A stretch of 64,000 nt of DNA from CAVUCH01 sp963739995 (GTDB taxonomy: Bacteria; Acidobacteriota; Vicinamibacteria; Vicinamibacterales; JAENWD01): NCBI GenBank assembly GCA_963739995.1, contig CAVUCH010000013.1:124001-188000 (forward strand). Reading direction: 5' to 3'. Both the position numbers and the translations under genes were made by a program. This document shows, piece after piece, positions 21,614 through 29,916 of the stretch. A model generated the notes under the pieces. That model made no database searches. It saw only the letters and a program-made list of their open reading frames with translations, and was not told the origin of the DNA. Positions within the stretch are counted from its first letter, which is position 1. Each line of letters opens with the position of its first letter.

Positions 21614-22498
21614 ATGCTTCGCTCGTGCGTGTTCATCGCCAGCAGTTCGCTTCTCCTGTTCGCGGCGGCTGCTGTCGTCGCGGCCCAGGATCAACCCCTG
21701 CGGATCATCGCGTTCGGTGCACACCCGGACGACTGTGATATCCGTGCCGGCGGGACCGCGGCCAAGTGGGCGGCGCTCGGCCACAAGGTGCGGTTCGTGT
21801 CGGTCACCAACGGCGATGCCGGTCACCACGAGCAGGGCGGCGGCCAGTTGGCGATGCGACGGCGCGCCGAGGCGCAGGAGGCCGGGCGCCGCATCGGCGT
21901 CGAGTACGTGGTGCTCGACAACCACGACGGCGAGCTCGTCCCGGATCTCCAGGTCCGCGAGCAGATCATCCGGCAGATCCGGGAATGGAAGGCCGACCTC
22001 GTGCTCGCGCCGCGCCCCAACGACTATCATCCCGACCATCGCTACACGGGCGTCCTGCTCCAGGACGCCGCGTTCATGGTCACGGTTCCGAACGTGACAC
22101 CTGACACTCCCGCGCTCCGCAAGAATCCCGTGTTCCTCTACTTCGAGGACCGCTTCCAGAAGCCCGCGCCGTTCCGCCCGGACATCGCGGTGTCGATCGA
22201 CGACGTGATCGACAAGAAGGTCGACATGCTGGACGCCCACGTGTCGCAGATGTACGAGTGGCTGCCGTGGCACGACGGCTCCCTGGCGGAAGTGCCGAAG
22301 GACCCTGCGGCGCGGAAGGCGTGGTTGAAGGCGCAGCGATCCCCCGAGCCGGATGCGGCCACCCGCGCCGCTCTGGAGAAGTGGTATGGCGCCGAGCGTG
22401 CGAAAGGGGTGAAGGACGTCGAGGCCTTTGAAATCTGTGAGTACGGGGCACGACCGGATGACGCGGAGCTGCGGCGGCTGTTCCCGTTCTTCCGCTGA
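21614..22498 (+). CDS. Secreted PIG-L/LmbE family deacetylase
   Basis: 294 residues with a signal peptide (CVFIASSSLLLFAAAAVVAA). The zinc/catalytic motif AHPDD is in RIIAFGAHPDDCDIRAGG, and a second metal-ligand region is in PRPNDYHPDHRYTG. The family hydrolyses N-acetyl groups from GlcNAc-type sugars or related amides. A signal peptide places this one outside the cytoplasm, which suits glycan degradation rather than mycothiol or GPI-type synthesis. Start 21614 is chosen because GGGAGGT lies 4 bp upstream and the signal peptide begins there. It sits between the two-domain hydrolase and the first TonB-dependent receptor, all on the plus strand. A perfect 8-bp inverted repeat (22542-22561) follows the gene. 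Confidence 0.88.
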   Translation: MLRSCVFIASSSLLLFAAAAVVAAQDQPLRIIAFGAHPDDCDIRAGGTAAKWAALGHKVRFVSVTNGDAGHHEQGGGQLAMRRRAEAQEAGRRIGVEYVVLDNHDGELVPDLQVREQIIRQIREWKADLVLAPRPNDYHPDHRYTGVLLQDAAFMVTVPNVTPDTPALRKNPVFLYFEDRFQKPAPFRPDIAVSIDDVIDKKVDMLDAHVSQMYEWLPWHDGSLAEVPKDPAARKAWLKAQRSPEPDAATRAALEKWYGAERAKGVKDVEAFEICEYGARPDDAELRRLFPFFR

Positions 22499-22541
22499 GG
22501 GGCGCTTCTGAGCGACCCGAAAATTGGATATTGGATCGGCG

Positions 22542-22561
22542 GGATCCGGATCGCCGGATCC
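22542..22561. promoter_or_regulatory. Perfect inverted repeat after the PIG-L gene
   Basis: GGATCCGG-ATCG-CCGGATCC, with 8-bp arms and a 4-bp loop, 44 bp after the PIG-L stop and 35 bp before the TTGACT box. No T-run follows, so an operator for the receptor promoter is as likely as a terminator. Confidence 0.4.
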
Positions 22562-22596
22562 TACGGAGCCCGTTGGACTTACCTGCTATTTGCGGG

Positions 22597-22626
22597 TTGA
22601 CTTCGAAGGCCCGCTCCGCTTAGCCT
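22597..22626 (+). promoter_or_regulatory. Probable sigma-70-type promoter of receptor 1
   Basis: TTGACT (22597-22602), then 18 bp, then TAGCCT (22621-22626). The second receptor has the near-identical arrangement at 29767-29795 (TTGACA, 17 bp, TAGCCT) with similar flanks (GTTGAC, TCGA, TAGCCTC). It implies a 5' leader of about 120 nt. The similarity between two paralogous upstream regions is the main support. Confidence 0.6.
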
Positions 22627-22751
22627 CACTGAGCCGCGGCCACATCACAAACGACAGCCAACCCGCCCCCCGGGGCGCGACCGATTGCGCCGCGCGCGTG
22701 TACCACTGGAAGCCATTCAAATGGCCCGCTCCCTGTCTGTGGAGGATATGC

Positions 22752-25700
22752 GTGAGAAATCAGAAGAGGCTCGTGCCTGCGATCCTCGCCCTCATCGCCG
22801 CCATCGCCTTGACGCCGGCAATCGGAGCGGCGCAGGTGCTGTACGGCAGCATCGTGGGCGTCGTGACCGACAGCTCGGGGTCGAGTGTCCCGGGTGCGAC
22901 GGTCACCATCCGCAGCACTGAAACGAACCTGACCCGGACGGCGGTCTCGAACGAGACCGGCAACTACAGCTTCACGAACGTGCTGGCCGGGCCCTACGAC
23001 GTGACCGTCTCGCTCCAGAGCTTCAAAGAGGCCGTGCAGACGGGCGTTCCCGTCAGCATCAATCAGGTGAGCCGCGTCGACTTCGCACTCGAACTGGGCA
23101 ACCTCACCGAAACCGTGACGGTGCAATCGGAGTCGTCGCTGCTGCAGACCGACAAGGCGGGGATGCACAACGAGATCAAGTCCACTGCCATCGTCGGCTC
23201 GCCGCTCGGGAGCTACCGGAACTATCAGTCCCTGATCAATCTGGTACCGGGGGCCACGCCCGCCACGTTCCAGAACAGCGAGGTCGACACGCCGGGCCGG
23301 TCGCTGCGCACGTTCGTGAACGGGCAGAACCCGAACAACAACGCCACGAAGACCGACGGCGCCACCAACGTGAACGTGTGGCTGCCGCACCACGTCATGT
23401 ACGTGTCCCCTGCGGAGACGGTCGATACGGTGAGCGTCGACACTGCCAGCTTCGAGGCCGAACAGGGCAACGCGGGCGGCGCCGCGATCACGGTCATCAC
23501 GAAGTCGGGCACCAACAACTTCAGCGGGTCCGCCTTCGAGTTCTACAACAGCGACAACCTGAACGCGCGGCCGTACTTCCAGGCTGCCAAGACGCCATCG
23601 TCGGCCCACATCACGGGTGCGACGCTCGGCGGGCCCGTGAAGAGAAACCAGCTGTTCTTCTTCGGCTCCTGGGAAGGGCAGTATCAGCGCACCAACAACG
23701 TCGGCTTCTACAACGTGCCGCCGGCGGCCCTGCGCAACGGGGACTTCAGCCAGGCCTTCAATGCGAACGGCACGCTGCAGGTGATCTACGACCCGATGAC
23801 CGGCAACCCCGACGGCACCGGACGGCTTCCGTTCCCCGGGAACATCATTCCGCAGGAGCGCATCGGCCAGATTGCGCGAGACGTACAGGACCTTTTCCCG
23901 ACGCCAAACGTGGCCGGGACAACCGGTGCGAACGTCGGCGGAGTGAACGTGTCGCGCAACTTCACGCGTGAACAGCGCCGCACCTTCGACCGGAACAATT
24001 ACGACGCCAAGGTGAACTGGAACCGCACCTCGGCGAACCAGATCTGGGGCAAGTACTCCCGCATGAACGCCGACGTGAGCAACCTCTGGAAGCTCGGGTA
24101 TGAAGGTGGCGGCAGCGGCAACACGGTGGTGCAGCAGGCCACCTTCGGCACCACGTGGACACTCAGCCCGACGATGGTGGCTGACGCGACGTACGGGATT
24201 TCCTGGATGAACCAGGAGGTCAGCGGTGCCGACTTCGGACTGGGGAACTTCGGCACCGACGTGCTCGGCATCCCCGGAACCAATGGAGGGAGCTTCGGGC
24301 GCAACGACCCCCGGTATGCCGGCATGCCCCACTTCGAGGGCTTTCCGTTGGGGAGCGGGTTCAGCCCGCTCGGCAACAACGACAACTGGGCGCCGGCCTT
24401 CCGCGACGAGAAGACCTACGCGCTGGCAGGGAACCTGACGAAGCTGCACGGCAGCCATCAGTTCCGGTTCGGGTTTTCCGTCAACCGACTGCGGCTCGAT
24501 CACTGGCAGCCGGAACTCGGAGCAGGGCCCCGCGGCCGCTTCGACTTCAACGGCAATGTGACGAACCTCAGAGGCGGCACTCAGGCAGCCAACATTTACA
24601 ACCAGTATGCCGCGCTGCTGCTCGGGCTTCCGAACCAGGTTCAGCAGGCGATCCAGTACGAAGTCATGACCGGCCGCGAATGGCAGCATGGGATCTACGT
24701 GCAGGACCGGTGGCAGCTCAATAACAAGACGACATTGAACCTTGGGCTGCGCTACGAACTGTACCCGCTCATGACGCGGGAGGGCCGCGGCATCGAGACA
24801 GTCGATCTCGACACCTTCGACGTGCTGCTCGGCGGCGTCGGTGGGAATCCGACCGATTTGGGTATCAAGACCAGCAAGACGCTCTTCGCGCCCCGGGTAG
24901 GGCTCGTCTATCGCCTCAACGACGAGACCGTGTTCCGGACCGGCTACGGCCTGACGTATAACCCGCTGCCGTTCTCGCGGCCGCTGCGTGGGTTCTATCC
25001 GCTGACCATCAACGGGAACTTCGTCGCGCCCTCGGATTACCAGGCGGTCTCCACGCTGGAGCAGGGCATTCCGGAGGTCGTCGTACCCGATCTGAGCAGC
25101 GGTCGTGTTCCGCTGCCGAACAATTACGATATGCGCTTCCCGGAAAACGACGTCTCGCGTGGCCACATCCACTCCTGGAACGTCGCCATCGAGCGGCGCC
25201 TGCCGTGGGATCTCTCCCTGGACACGGCGTACGTCGGCACAGCGGGCAGGGACGGGTTTGCCGACCTCGACATCAACGCCTCCGACACGCCGGGCGGCGG
25301 CACCGCCAGCCGGCCCTTCTTCGCCACGAGAGGCCGCGCGATCGCGCTCAACAGCTGGGGGCCGCGCACGAAGACCGATTACCATTCGCTGCAGATGGCG
25401 CTCAACCGGCCGTTCAAGAACGGGCTCCTGATCAAGGGCGCGTACACGCTGTCGCGGTCGAAGAACATGACGGACGAAGACGGCTGGGCCAGTCTCTTGT
25501 GGAACGCACCCAGTCAGTACGAGCGGAACTACGCCCTGGCAGGGTACGACCGCCCCCACGTCTTCCAGATGGCGTTCGTCTACGAGCTGCCGTACAAGAC
25601 GAGCGATCCGGGAAATCCTGTCCTGAAGGCCATCCTGGGCGACTGGCAGGTCAACGGGATCTACAGCGCGTTTTCCGGAACGCCGTTCACCATCACGGCC

Positions 25701-26111
25701 AACAGTGCCGAGATCAACATGCCGGGCAACCAGCAGACCGCAGACCAGGTCAGCGACTACCAGGAAATCGGAGAGAAGGGTTCCGCCGGACTCTTCTTCG
25801 ACCCGGCAGCCTTCGCGCAGCCAGTGGGTGTCCGGTTTGGCGAAACCGGCCGCAACCAGTTCCGCGGACCGGGCGTGTGGAACCTGGACTTTTCGGTGTT
25901 CCGTGGGTTCCGTCTGGGTGGGTCCCGCCGGGCGGAGTTCAGGACGGAGGTCTTCAACATCATGAACTCGCCGCATTGGCGGAGCCCGCTCGGCACGAAC
26001 ACGACGACCGATACGGGCGGCACCATCGCCGTCACCGACGCCAACTTCGGGCGGAACTTCAACGTGTATGGCGAGCGCCAAATCCGCTTGGGTCTGAGAT
26101 TCTCGTTTTAG
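22752..26111 (+). CDS. TonB-dependent receptor, Oar-like, with CarboxypepD-regulatory-like domain (receptor 1)
   Basis: 1119 residues from the GTG at 22752, which follows GGAGGA by 5 bp and opens a signal peptide (LVPAILALIAAIALTPAIGAA). The N-terminal beta-sandwich (VTDSSGSSVPGATVTIRSTE, then AGPYDVTVSLQSF) is the carboxypeptidase-regulatory-like domain. A plug region follows (NYQSLINLVPGATPA; AAITVITKSGTNNFSG), then a large beta-barrel ending in an aromatic residue (GERQIRLGLRFSF). It is an outer-membrane importer driven by TonB/ExbBD. It is a close paralogue of the receptor at 29917, sharing the start context GTGAGAAATCAGAAGAGGCT. The ligand is unknown; neighbouring esterase and deacetylases hint at oligosaccharides. 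An earlier ATG (22524) would include the promoter and is rejected. Confidence 0.88.
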   Translation: MRNQKRLVPAILALIAAIALTPAIGAAQVLYGSIVGVVTDSSGSSVPGATVTIRSTETNLTRTAVSNETGNYSFTNVLAGPYDVTVSLQSFKEAVQTGVPVSINQVSRVDFALELGNLTETVTVQSESSLLQTDKAGMHNEIKSTAIVGSPLGSYRNYQSLINLVPGATPATFQNSEVDTPGRSLRTFVNGQNPNNNATKTDGATNVNVWLPHHVMYVSPAETVDTVSVDTASFEAEQGNAGGAAITVITKSGTNNFSGSAFEFYNSDNLNARPYFQAAKTPSSAHITGATLGGPVKRNQLFFFGSWEGQYQRTNNVGFYNVPPAALRNGDFSQAFNANGTLQVIYDPMTGNPDGTGRLPFPGNIIPQERIGQIARDVQDLFPTPNVAGTTGANVGGVNVSRNFTREQRRTFDRNNYDAKVNWNRTSANQIWGKYSRMNADVSNLWKLGYEGGGSGNTVVQQATFGTTWTLSPTMVADATYGISWMNQEVSGADFGLGNFGTDVLGIPGTNGGSFGRNDPRYAGMPHFEGFPLGSGFSPLGNNDNWAPAFRDEKTYALAGNLTKLHGSHQFRFGFSVNRLRLDHWQPELGAGPRGRFDFNGNVTNLRGGTQAANIYNQYAALLLGLPNQVQQAIQYEVMTGREWQHGIYVQDRWQLNNKTTLNLGLRYELYPLMTREGRGIETVDLDTFDVLLGGVGGNPTDLGIKTSKTLFAPRVGLVYRLNDETVFRTGYGLTYNPLPFSRPLRGFYPLTINGNFVAPSDYQAVSTLEQGIPEVVVPDLSSGRVPLPNNYDMRFPENDVSRGHIHSWNVAIERRLPWDLSLDTAYVGTAGRDGFADLDINASDTPGGGTASRPFFATRGRAIALNSWGPRTKTDYHSLQMALNRPFKNGLLIKGAYTLSRSKNMTDEDGWASLLWNAPSQYERNYALAGYDRPHVFQMAFVYELPYKTSDPGNPVLKAILGDWQVNGIYSAFSGTPFTITANSAEINMPGNQQTADQVSDYQEIGEKGSAGLFFDPAAFAQPVGVRFGETGRNQFRGPGVWNLDFSVFRGFRLGGSRRAEFRTEVFNIMNSPHWRSPLGTNTTTDTGGTIAVTDANFGRNFNVYGERQIRLGLRFSF

Positions 26112-26134
26112 CGACTGACCATCACGACTGAGAG

Positions 26135-26174
26135 ACGCCGGCGAAGACTTGGGTCTTCGCCGGCGTTTTCTTTT
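26135..26174 (+). terminator. Rho-independent terminator after receptor 1
   Basis: A perfect 14-bp stem, ACGCCGGCGAAGAC with GTCTTCGCCGGCGT, around TTGG, followed by TTTCTTTT. It starts 23 bp after the receptor stop codon. Confidence 0.92.
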
Positions 26175-26274
26175 CCGGCGGGCTGGCCCTGCGGCAGTGG
26201 CACACGCCGATTTCTCTCGTGCGCTGCGGGCCACCGTCCGCCCTGCGCACAGGGGCGGACTGCTCGCGCTGCGG

Positions 26275-26280
26275 TATTCT
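26275..26280 (+). promoter_or_regulatory. -10-like hexamer 6 nt before ATG (leaderless type)
   Basis: TATTCT, then CGACAC, then the ATG at 26287. Since receptor 1 has a strong terminator, the TPR gene needs its own promoter, which supports this site. No good -35 box is visible. Confidence 0.5.
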
Positions 26281-26286
26281 CGACAC

Positions 26287-27684
26287 ATGTCCGTTGCGCG
26301 CGCCCGGCTGTTGGGCGCCCTCGTTTGCGGGATCGCCTTCGGCGCATCTCTCGCCTCCGCCCAGCCGCTTCCGCAGCTCACCCTCGACGGGTTTCCGCCC
26401 GTCTCACGCGAGCCGATTGCACGCGCGCTGGGCGACGCGCGCGCGCGTCCGCAGGACGCGGCAGCCACAGCGCGACTCGGCATGCTGCTGCACGCGTGGG
26501 AGCAATGGGACGCCGCCGCAGCCGTGTACGCGCGGGCGCGCGCACTCGAGCGACGGTTCGAGTGGTTGTACCTGGCCGGAGTGGTCGAAGCACGGCTGGC
26601 TCATTACGAGGAGGCGGCGGCGCTGTTCAGGGACGCGCTGGCCCTCTCGCCGGCGGCCCTCCCCGCGCGAGTGAAGCTCGCGGACGCGCTGCTCGAGTCG
26701 GGCGCGCTCGACGAGGCGCGGCAGGCGTTCGACGCGTTGGCCGGTGAACCGCCCGCCGAACCGCACGCGCGATACGGTCTGGGCCGGGTCCATATCGCCC
26801 GCGGCCAGCATCAGGAGGCGGTTGCGGCCTTCGACGCGGCTGTCCGGTTGTACCCCGAGTTCGGCGCGGCGTGGTACTCGCGCGGGCTCGCGTTGCGCAA
26901 TCTGGGGCGGCCGGATGAAGCGCGCGCCTCGCTCGCCCGCGCGCGCGAGTTCGGCACACGGTGGCCTGGCGTACCAGACCCCGTGTTGAGCCAGGTGCGT
27001 GCGCTTCGTGACGATGGGAACGCGCACCTCGCGCGCGGTCTGGCGCTCGAGCGCGAGGGCGATCTTGCGGGGGCGGTCCGCGAGCACGAGGCGGCGATTG
27101 CGGCGGATCCGGAGCTCGCGCAGGCCCACGTGAATCTCATCTCCCTGTATGGGCGCCAGCAGCAATGGGTCAGGGCCGCTGCCGAGTACCGTGAGGCGCT
27201 GCGGCTCGGTTACAACGGCGCCGACGCGCACCACAACTACGGCGTTGCGCTGGTGGTGCAGGGGCGGCACGCGGACGCGGCGGTCGCGTTCGAGCAGGCG
27301 GTGGCCGCCAACCCGCAGCACGCGGCGGCGTGGAACAACCTGGGCGGGCTGTCCGAGCGGGCCGGACGCCTCGACGAAGCGGTCGCCCGTTATCAGCAGG
27401 CCGTGGATGCCGCGCCCGCCGACGCTTCGATGCGGTTCAACCTCGGACGCATGCTGATCGCGAACGGTCGCGCCCGTGACGCGGTGCCTCACTTCGAAGC
27501 GCTCGCCGGCGCCGATGCGCCCGACCCACGGCACGTCTACGGGCTCGCGACCGCACTGGTCCTCTCCGGCGACGTCGCCGGCGGGCGGGCGTACGCGCTG
27601 CGGGCGCGTGCGCTTGCCGTTTCGCAGGGTCAGACCGAGATCGTGGCGTCGATCGATCGCGACCTGGCGAGGCTGCCACAGTGA
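26287..27684 (+). CDS. Secreted TPR-repeat protein (module A)
   Basis: 465 residues with a signal peptide (LLGALVCGIAFGASLASA) and tetratricopeptide repeats through most of the length, for example HARYGLGRVHIARGQHQEAV and AAWNNLGGLSERAGRLDEAV. It is a protein-protein interaction scaffold, probably periplasmic. Its stop codon overlaps the GTG of the next gene (GTGA), so the two are likely translationally coupled. A clear paralogue, collinear along its whole length (compare AMLLHAWEQ, ARYGVGRALAARGDG and INLIALYGRQQ-like segments), lies at 36526-37914, paired with another CRTAC1 gene. An ATG at 26149 would begin inside the terminator and is rejected. Confidence 0.88.
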   Translation: MSVARARLLGALVCGIAFGASLASAQPLPQLTLDGFPPVSREPIARALGDARARPQDAAATARLGMLLHAWEQWDAAAAVYARARALERRFEWLYLAGVVEARLAHYEEAAALFRDALALSPAALPARVKLADALLESGALDEARQAFDALAGEPPAEPHARYGLGRVHIARGQHQEAVAAFDAAVRLYPEFGAAWYSRGLALRNLGRPDEARASLARAREFGTRWPGVPDPVLSQVRALRDDGNAHLARGLALEREGDLAGAVREHEAAIAADPELAQAHVNLISLYGRQQQWVRAAAEYREALRLGYNGADAHHNYGVALVVQGRHADAAVAFEQAVAANPQHAAAWNNLGGLSERAGRLDEAVARYQQAVDAAPADASMRFNLGRMLIANGRARDAVPHFEALAGADAPDPRHVYGLATALVLSGDVAGGRAYALRARALAVSQGQTEIVASIDRDLARLPQ

Positions 27685-29552
27685 CACGGTCGGGGACGGC
27701 CGATCGTGTGGCACGACGGGCGGCCGGCGGCAGGCGCCCTGAGGGGCACGGCGCTCGGCGGGCGGGCTGTTGGCCGGGGCGCTTCGTCCCCGGCCCTGCA
27801 CTGACGCTCCTATCGGCCATCGCCTTGCTATGCCCCACAGCTGCGGCGGTCCAGCCCGCTCCGCCGCTGTTCCGCGAGGTTGCGGAGGAGACGGGGCTCC
27901 GCTTTGTCCACGACAACGGCGCCGCCGGACAGTTCGCGCTGCCAGAAATCATGGGATCGGGCGCGGCCCTCGTCGATTACGACAATGACGGCGACCTCGA
28001 CGTGTTCCTGGTGCAGTCCGGGCCGCTGAACGGCACCTCGAGACCGCACAGCGGCTCCCGCCTGTTCAGGAACGATCTGCGCGTGGAAAACGGCCGCACC
28101 GCGCCTCGCTTTGCCGATGTCACGGACGCGGCAGGCGTCGGCTTGAAGACGTTCGGCATGGGCGCGGCCGTTGGAGACATCGACGGCGACGGCGACCTCG
28201 ACCTGCACGTCAGCGGCTTCGGGTCGAACACGCTTTACCGCAACAACGGAGACGGCAGCTTCGGCGACGTCACGCGCGCCGCGGGCCTGGTCGATACACG
28301 GTGGAGCACGAGCGCAGCCTTCCTCGACTACGACCGTGACAATGATCTGGATCTGTACGTCGGCAACTACGTCGCGTTCACGATGGCCGGCAACAAGACG
28401 TGCACCGACCCGGTCGGCGTACGCGACTACTGCGCGCCGGCGGCGTGGCCTCCGATGCCGGACCGTCTCCTGCGCAATGACGGCCAGGGGCGGTTCACGG
28501 ACGTGAGCGAGTCCGCCGGCATCACGCGCGCCTACGGCCCCGCGCTCGGGGTTGCCGTGGGCGACCTCGACGCCGACGGATGGCCCGACATCTACGTGGC
28601 AAACGACGCGCAGCCGAACCAGTTGTGGCGCAACCGGCGCGACGGCACGTTCGAAGACGTCGGGCTGCTCTCGGGCACGGCCGTGAACGCGGGCGGAAGG
28701 CCGGAAGGGAGCATGGGTATCGCCCTCGGCGATCCGGACAACGACGGCGACGAGGACATCTTCGTCAGCAATCTCGTTGGCGAATCACACGTCCTGTACG
28801 CCAACGACGGCACCGGCAACTTCGACGATGCCCGCACGCGGGCCGAGCTGGGGCGAGCGACGGCGGCGATGACGGGATTCGGCACCGGGTGGTTCGACTA
28901 CGACCACGACGGCTGGCTGGATCTGTTCATCGCCAACGGCGCTGTCAACATCGTCGAGGCGCTGCGGGGACAACCCGACCCGTTCCGGCAGCGCAACCAG
29001 CTGTTCCACAACGACGGCTCGGGCCGGTTCCGCGAGGTCACGACTGTCGCCGGGGCCGCGTTCGAGTCGCTGGAAGTGAGCCGTGGCGCGGCGTTCGGCG
29101 ATATCGACAACGATGGTGACGTCGACATCGTGGTCACGAACAACAACGGGCCCGTGCGTTTGCTGCTGAACCAGGCCATCACCGCTCCACCGCGAGCCGG
29201 GAACGGCCAGAACGCTTCAGCCGCGGGGACGGCAGCGGCGCAGGGTGGATCAAGTCACTGGATTGCGATTGGCTTGCGCGCCGACACGGGAAACCGTTTC
29301 GGCATCGGCGCACGCGTCGGCATCGTGCGCAACGGCGAGCCCACCCTGTGGCGCCGCGCACGCAGCGATGGCAGCTATCTCAGTGCGAGTGATCACCGGG
29401 TTCACATCGGACTCGGACTGCGCAAAGCAGTGGACGCGGTGGTGATCGAATGGCCCGACGGGACCTCTGAACGCTTTTCGCCAATCCAGCCTGACGCTCC
29501 GGTCACGCTGCGGCGCGGCTCGGGACGCCCGGCAGCGCGGTCTGAGCGCTGA
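27681..29552 (+). CDS. CRTAC1-family protein: VCBS/FG-GAP repeats plus ASPIC/UnbV domain (module A)
   Basis: 623 residues from the GTG that overlaps the TPR stop. A signal segment (ALTLLSAIALLCPTAAA) is followed by calcium-binding FG-GAP/VCBS blades with DxDxDG cores (VDYDNDGDLDVF, GDIDGDGDLDLHV, LDYDRDNDLDLYV) that form a beta-propeller. The C-terminus is an ASPIC/UnbV domain (GNRFGIGARVGIVRNGEPTLW, then SDHRVHIGLGLRKAVDAVVIEWP). These proteins are extracytoplasmic and common in acidobacteria and planctomycetes; their biochemical role is not established, though ligand or surface binding is likely. Pairing with a TPR protein beside TonB-dependent receptors recurs three times in this window. 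An internal Cys pair (KTCTDPVGVRDYCAP) is conserved in the module B copy. Confidence 0.88.
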   Translation: MTRSGTADRVARRAAGGRRPEGHGARRAGCWPGRFVPGPALTLLSAIALLCPTAAAVQPAPPLFREVAEETGLRFVHDNGAAGQFALPEIMGSGAALVDYDNDGDLDVFLVQSGPLNGTSRPHSGSRLFRNDLRVENGRTAPRFADVTDAAGVGLKTFGMGAAVGDIDGDGDLDLHVSGFGSNTLYRNNGDGSFGDVTRAAGLVDTRWSTSAAFLDYDRDNDLDLYVGNYVAFTMAGNKTCTDPVGVRDYCAPAAWPPMPDRLLRNDGQGRFTDVSESAGITRAYGPALGVAVGDLDADGWPDIYVANDAQPNQLWRNRRDGTFEDVGLLSGTAVNAGGRPEGSMGIALGDPDNDGDEDIFVSNLVGESHVLYANDGTGNFDDARTRAELGRATAAMTGFGTGWFDYDHDGWLDLFIANGAVNIVEALRGQPDPFRQRNQLFHNDGSGRFREVTTVAGAAFESLEVSRGAAFGDIDNDGDVDIVVTNNNGPVRLLLNQAITAPPRAGNGQNASAAGTAAAQGGSSHWIAIGLRADTGNRFGIGARVGIVRNGEPTLWRRARSDGSYLSASDHRVHIGLGLRKAVDAVVIEWPDGTSERFSPIQPDAPVTLRRGSGRPAARSER

Positions 29553-29640
29553 CGGCCGCACGCCCGACACACACGTGCTGGAGGCTCGGGCAAGCCCCGG
29601 GAATCGTCGTTCGCCCATTGGACGTCGGCTCCCATTTGGC

Positions 29641-29687
29641 GGTCACCAGCGCTGCCGTCGACCGGTCACCAGGGCTGCCGTCCGACC
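29641..29687. repeat. Tandem 23/24-bp direct repeat
   Basis: GGTCACCAGCGCTGCCGTC plus GACC is followed immediately by GGTCACCAGGGCTGCCGTCC plus GACC. The two units differ by one substitution and one inserted base. It lies just upstream of the receptor 2 promoter region. Confidence 0.75.
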
Positions 29688-29727
29688 GAAAATTGGATCT
29701 CGTTTGATCTCGAATTCGACTAACTGG

Positions 29728-29748
29728 ATCCCACTACATCAATGGGAT
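29728..29748. promoter_or_regulatory. Inverted repeat upstream of receptor 2 promoter
   Basis: ATCCCA-9 bp-TGGGAT ends 18 bp before the TTGACA box. A shorter palindrome, TCGAATTCGA, lies about 10 bp further upstream. Either could be an operator; both are short and could be chance. Confidence 0.3.
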
Positions 29749-29766
29749 TTAGGCAGTATTTCGGTG

Positions 29767-29795
29767 TTGACATCGATGCGCACTCGCCGTAGCCT
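29767..29795 (+). promoter_or_regulatory. Probable sigma-70-type promoter of receptor 2
   Basis: TTGACA (29767-29772), 17 bp, TAGCCT (29790-29795). It matches the receptor 1 promoter in both boxes and flanks, and is the same distance (about 120 bp) from the GTG start. CCGAAAATTGGAT also occurs upstream of both promoters. Confidence 0.65.
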
Positions 29796-29916
29796 CCGCG
29801 GATGGGAACGGCGCTGCGACCGGAGCAGAACCCACCCTCCAAGGGACGAGCGTCAGGCCGGGGCTGTGCCAGCACCCGATCGCGTCCCGCGGCCCGCTCC
29901 TATTTGTGGAGGACAT

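Noticed and set aside
22626..26483. Very long minus-strand open frame (1285 codons) opposite receptor 1, and similar long frames opposite cusA, mdtB, mdtC and receptor 2
   Set aside because: They lie wholly opposite well-supported genes, have Arg/Pro/His-rich composition typical of GC-rich antisense frames, and show no family motif or signal peptide.
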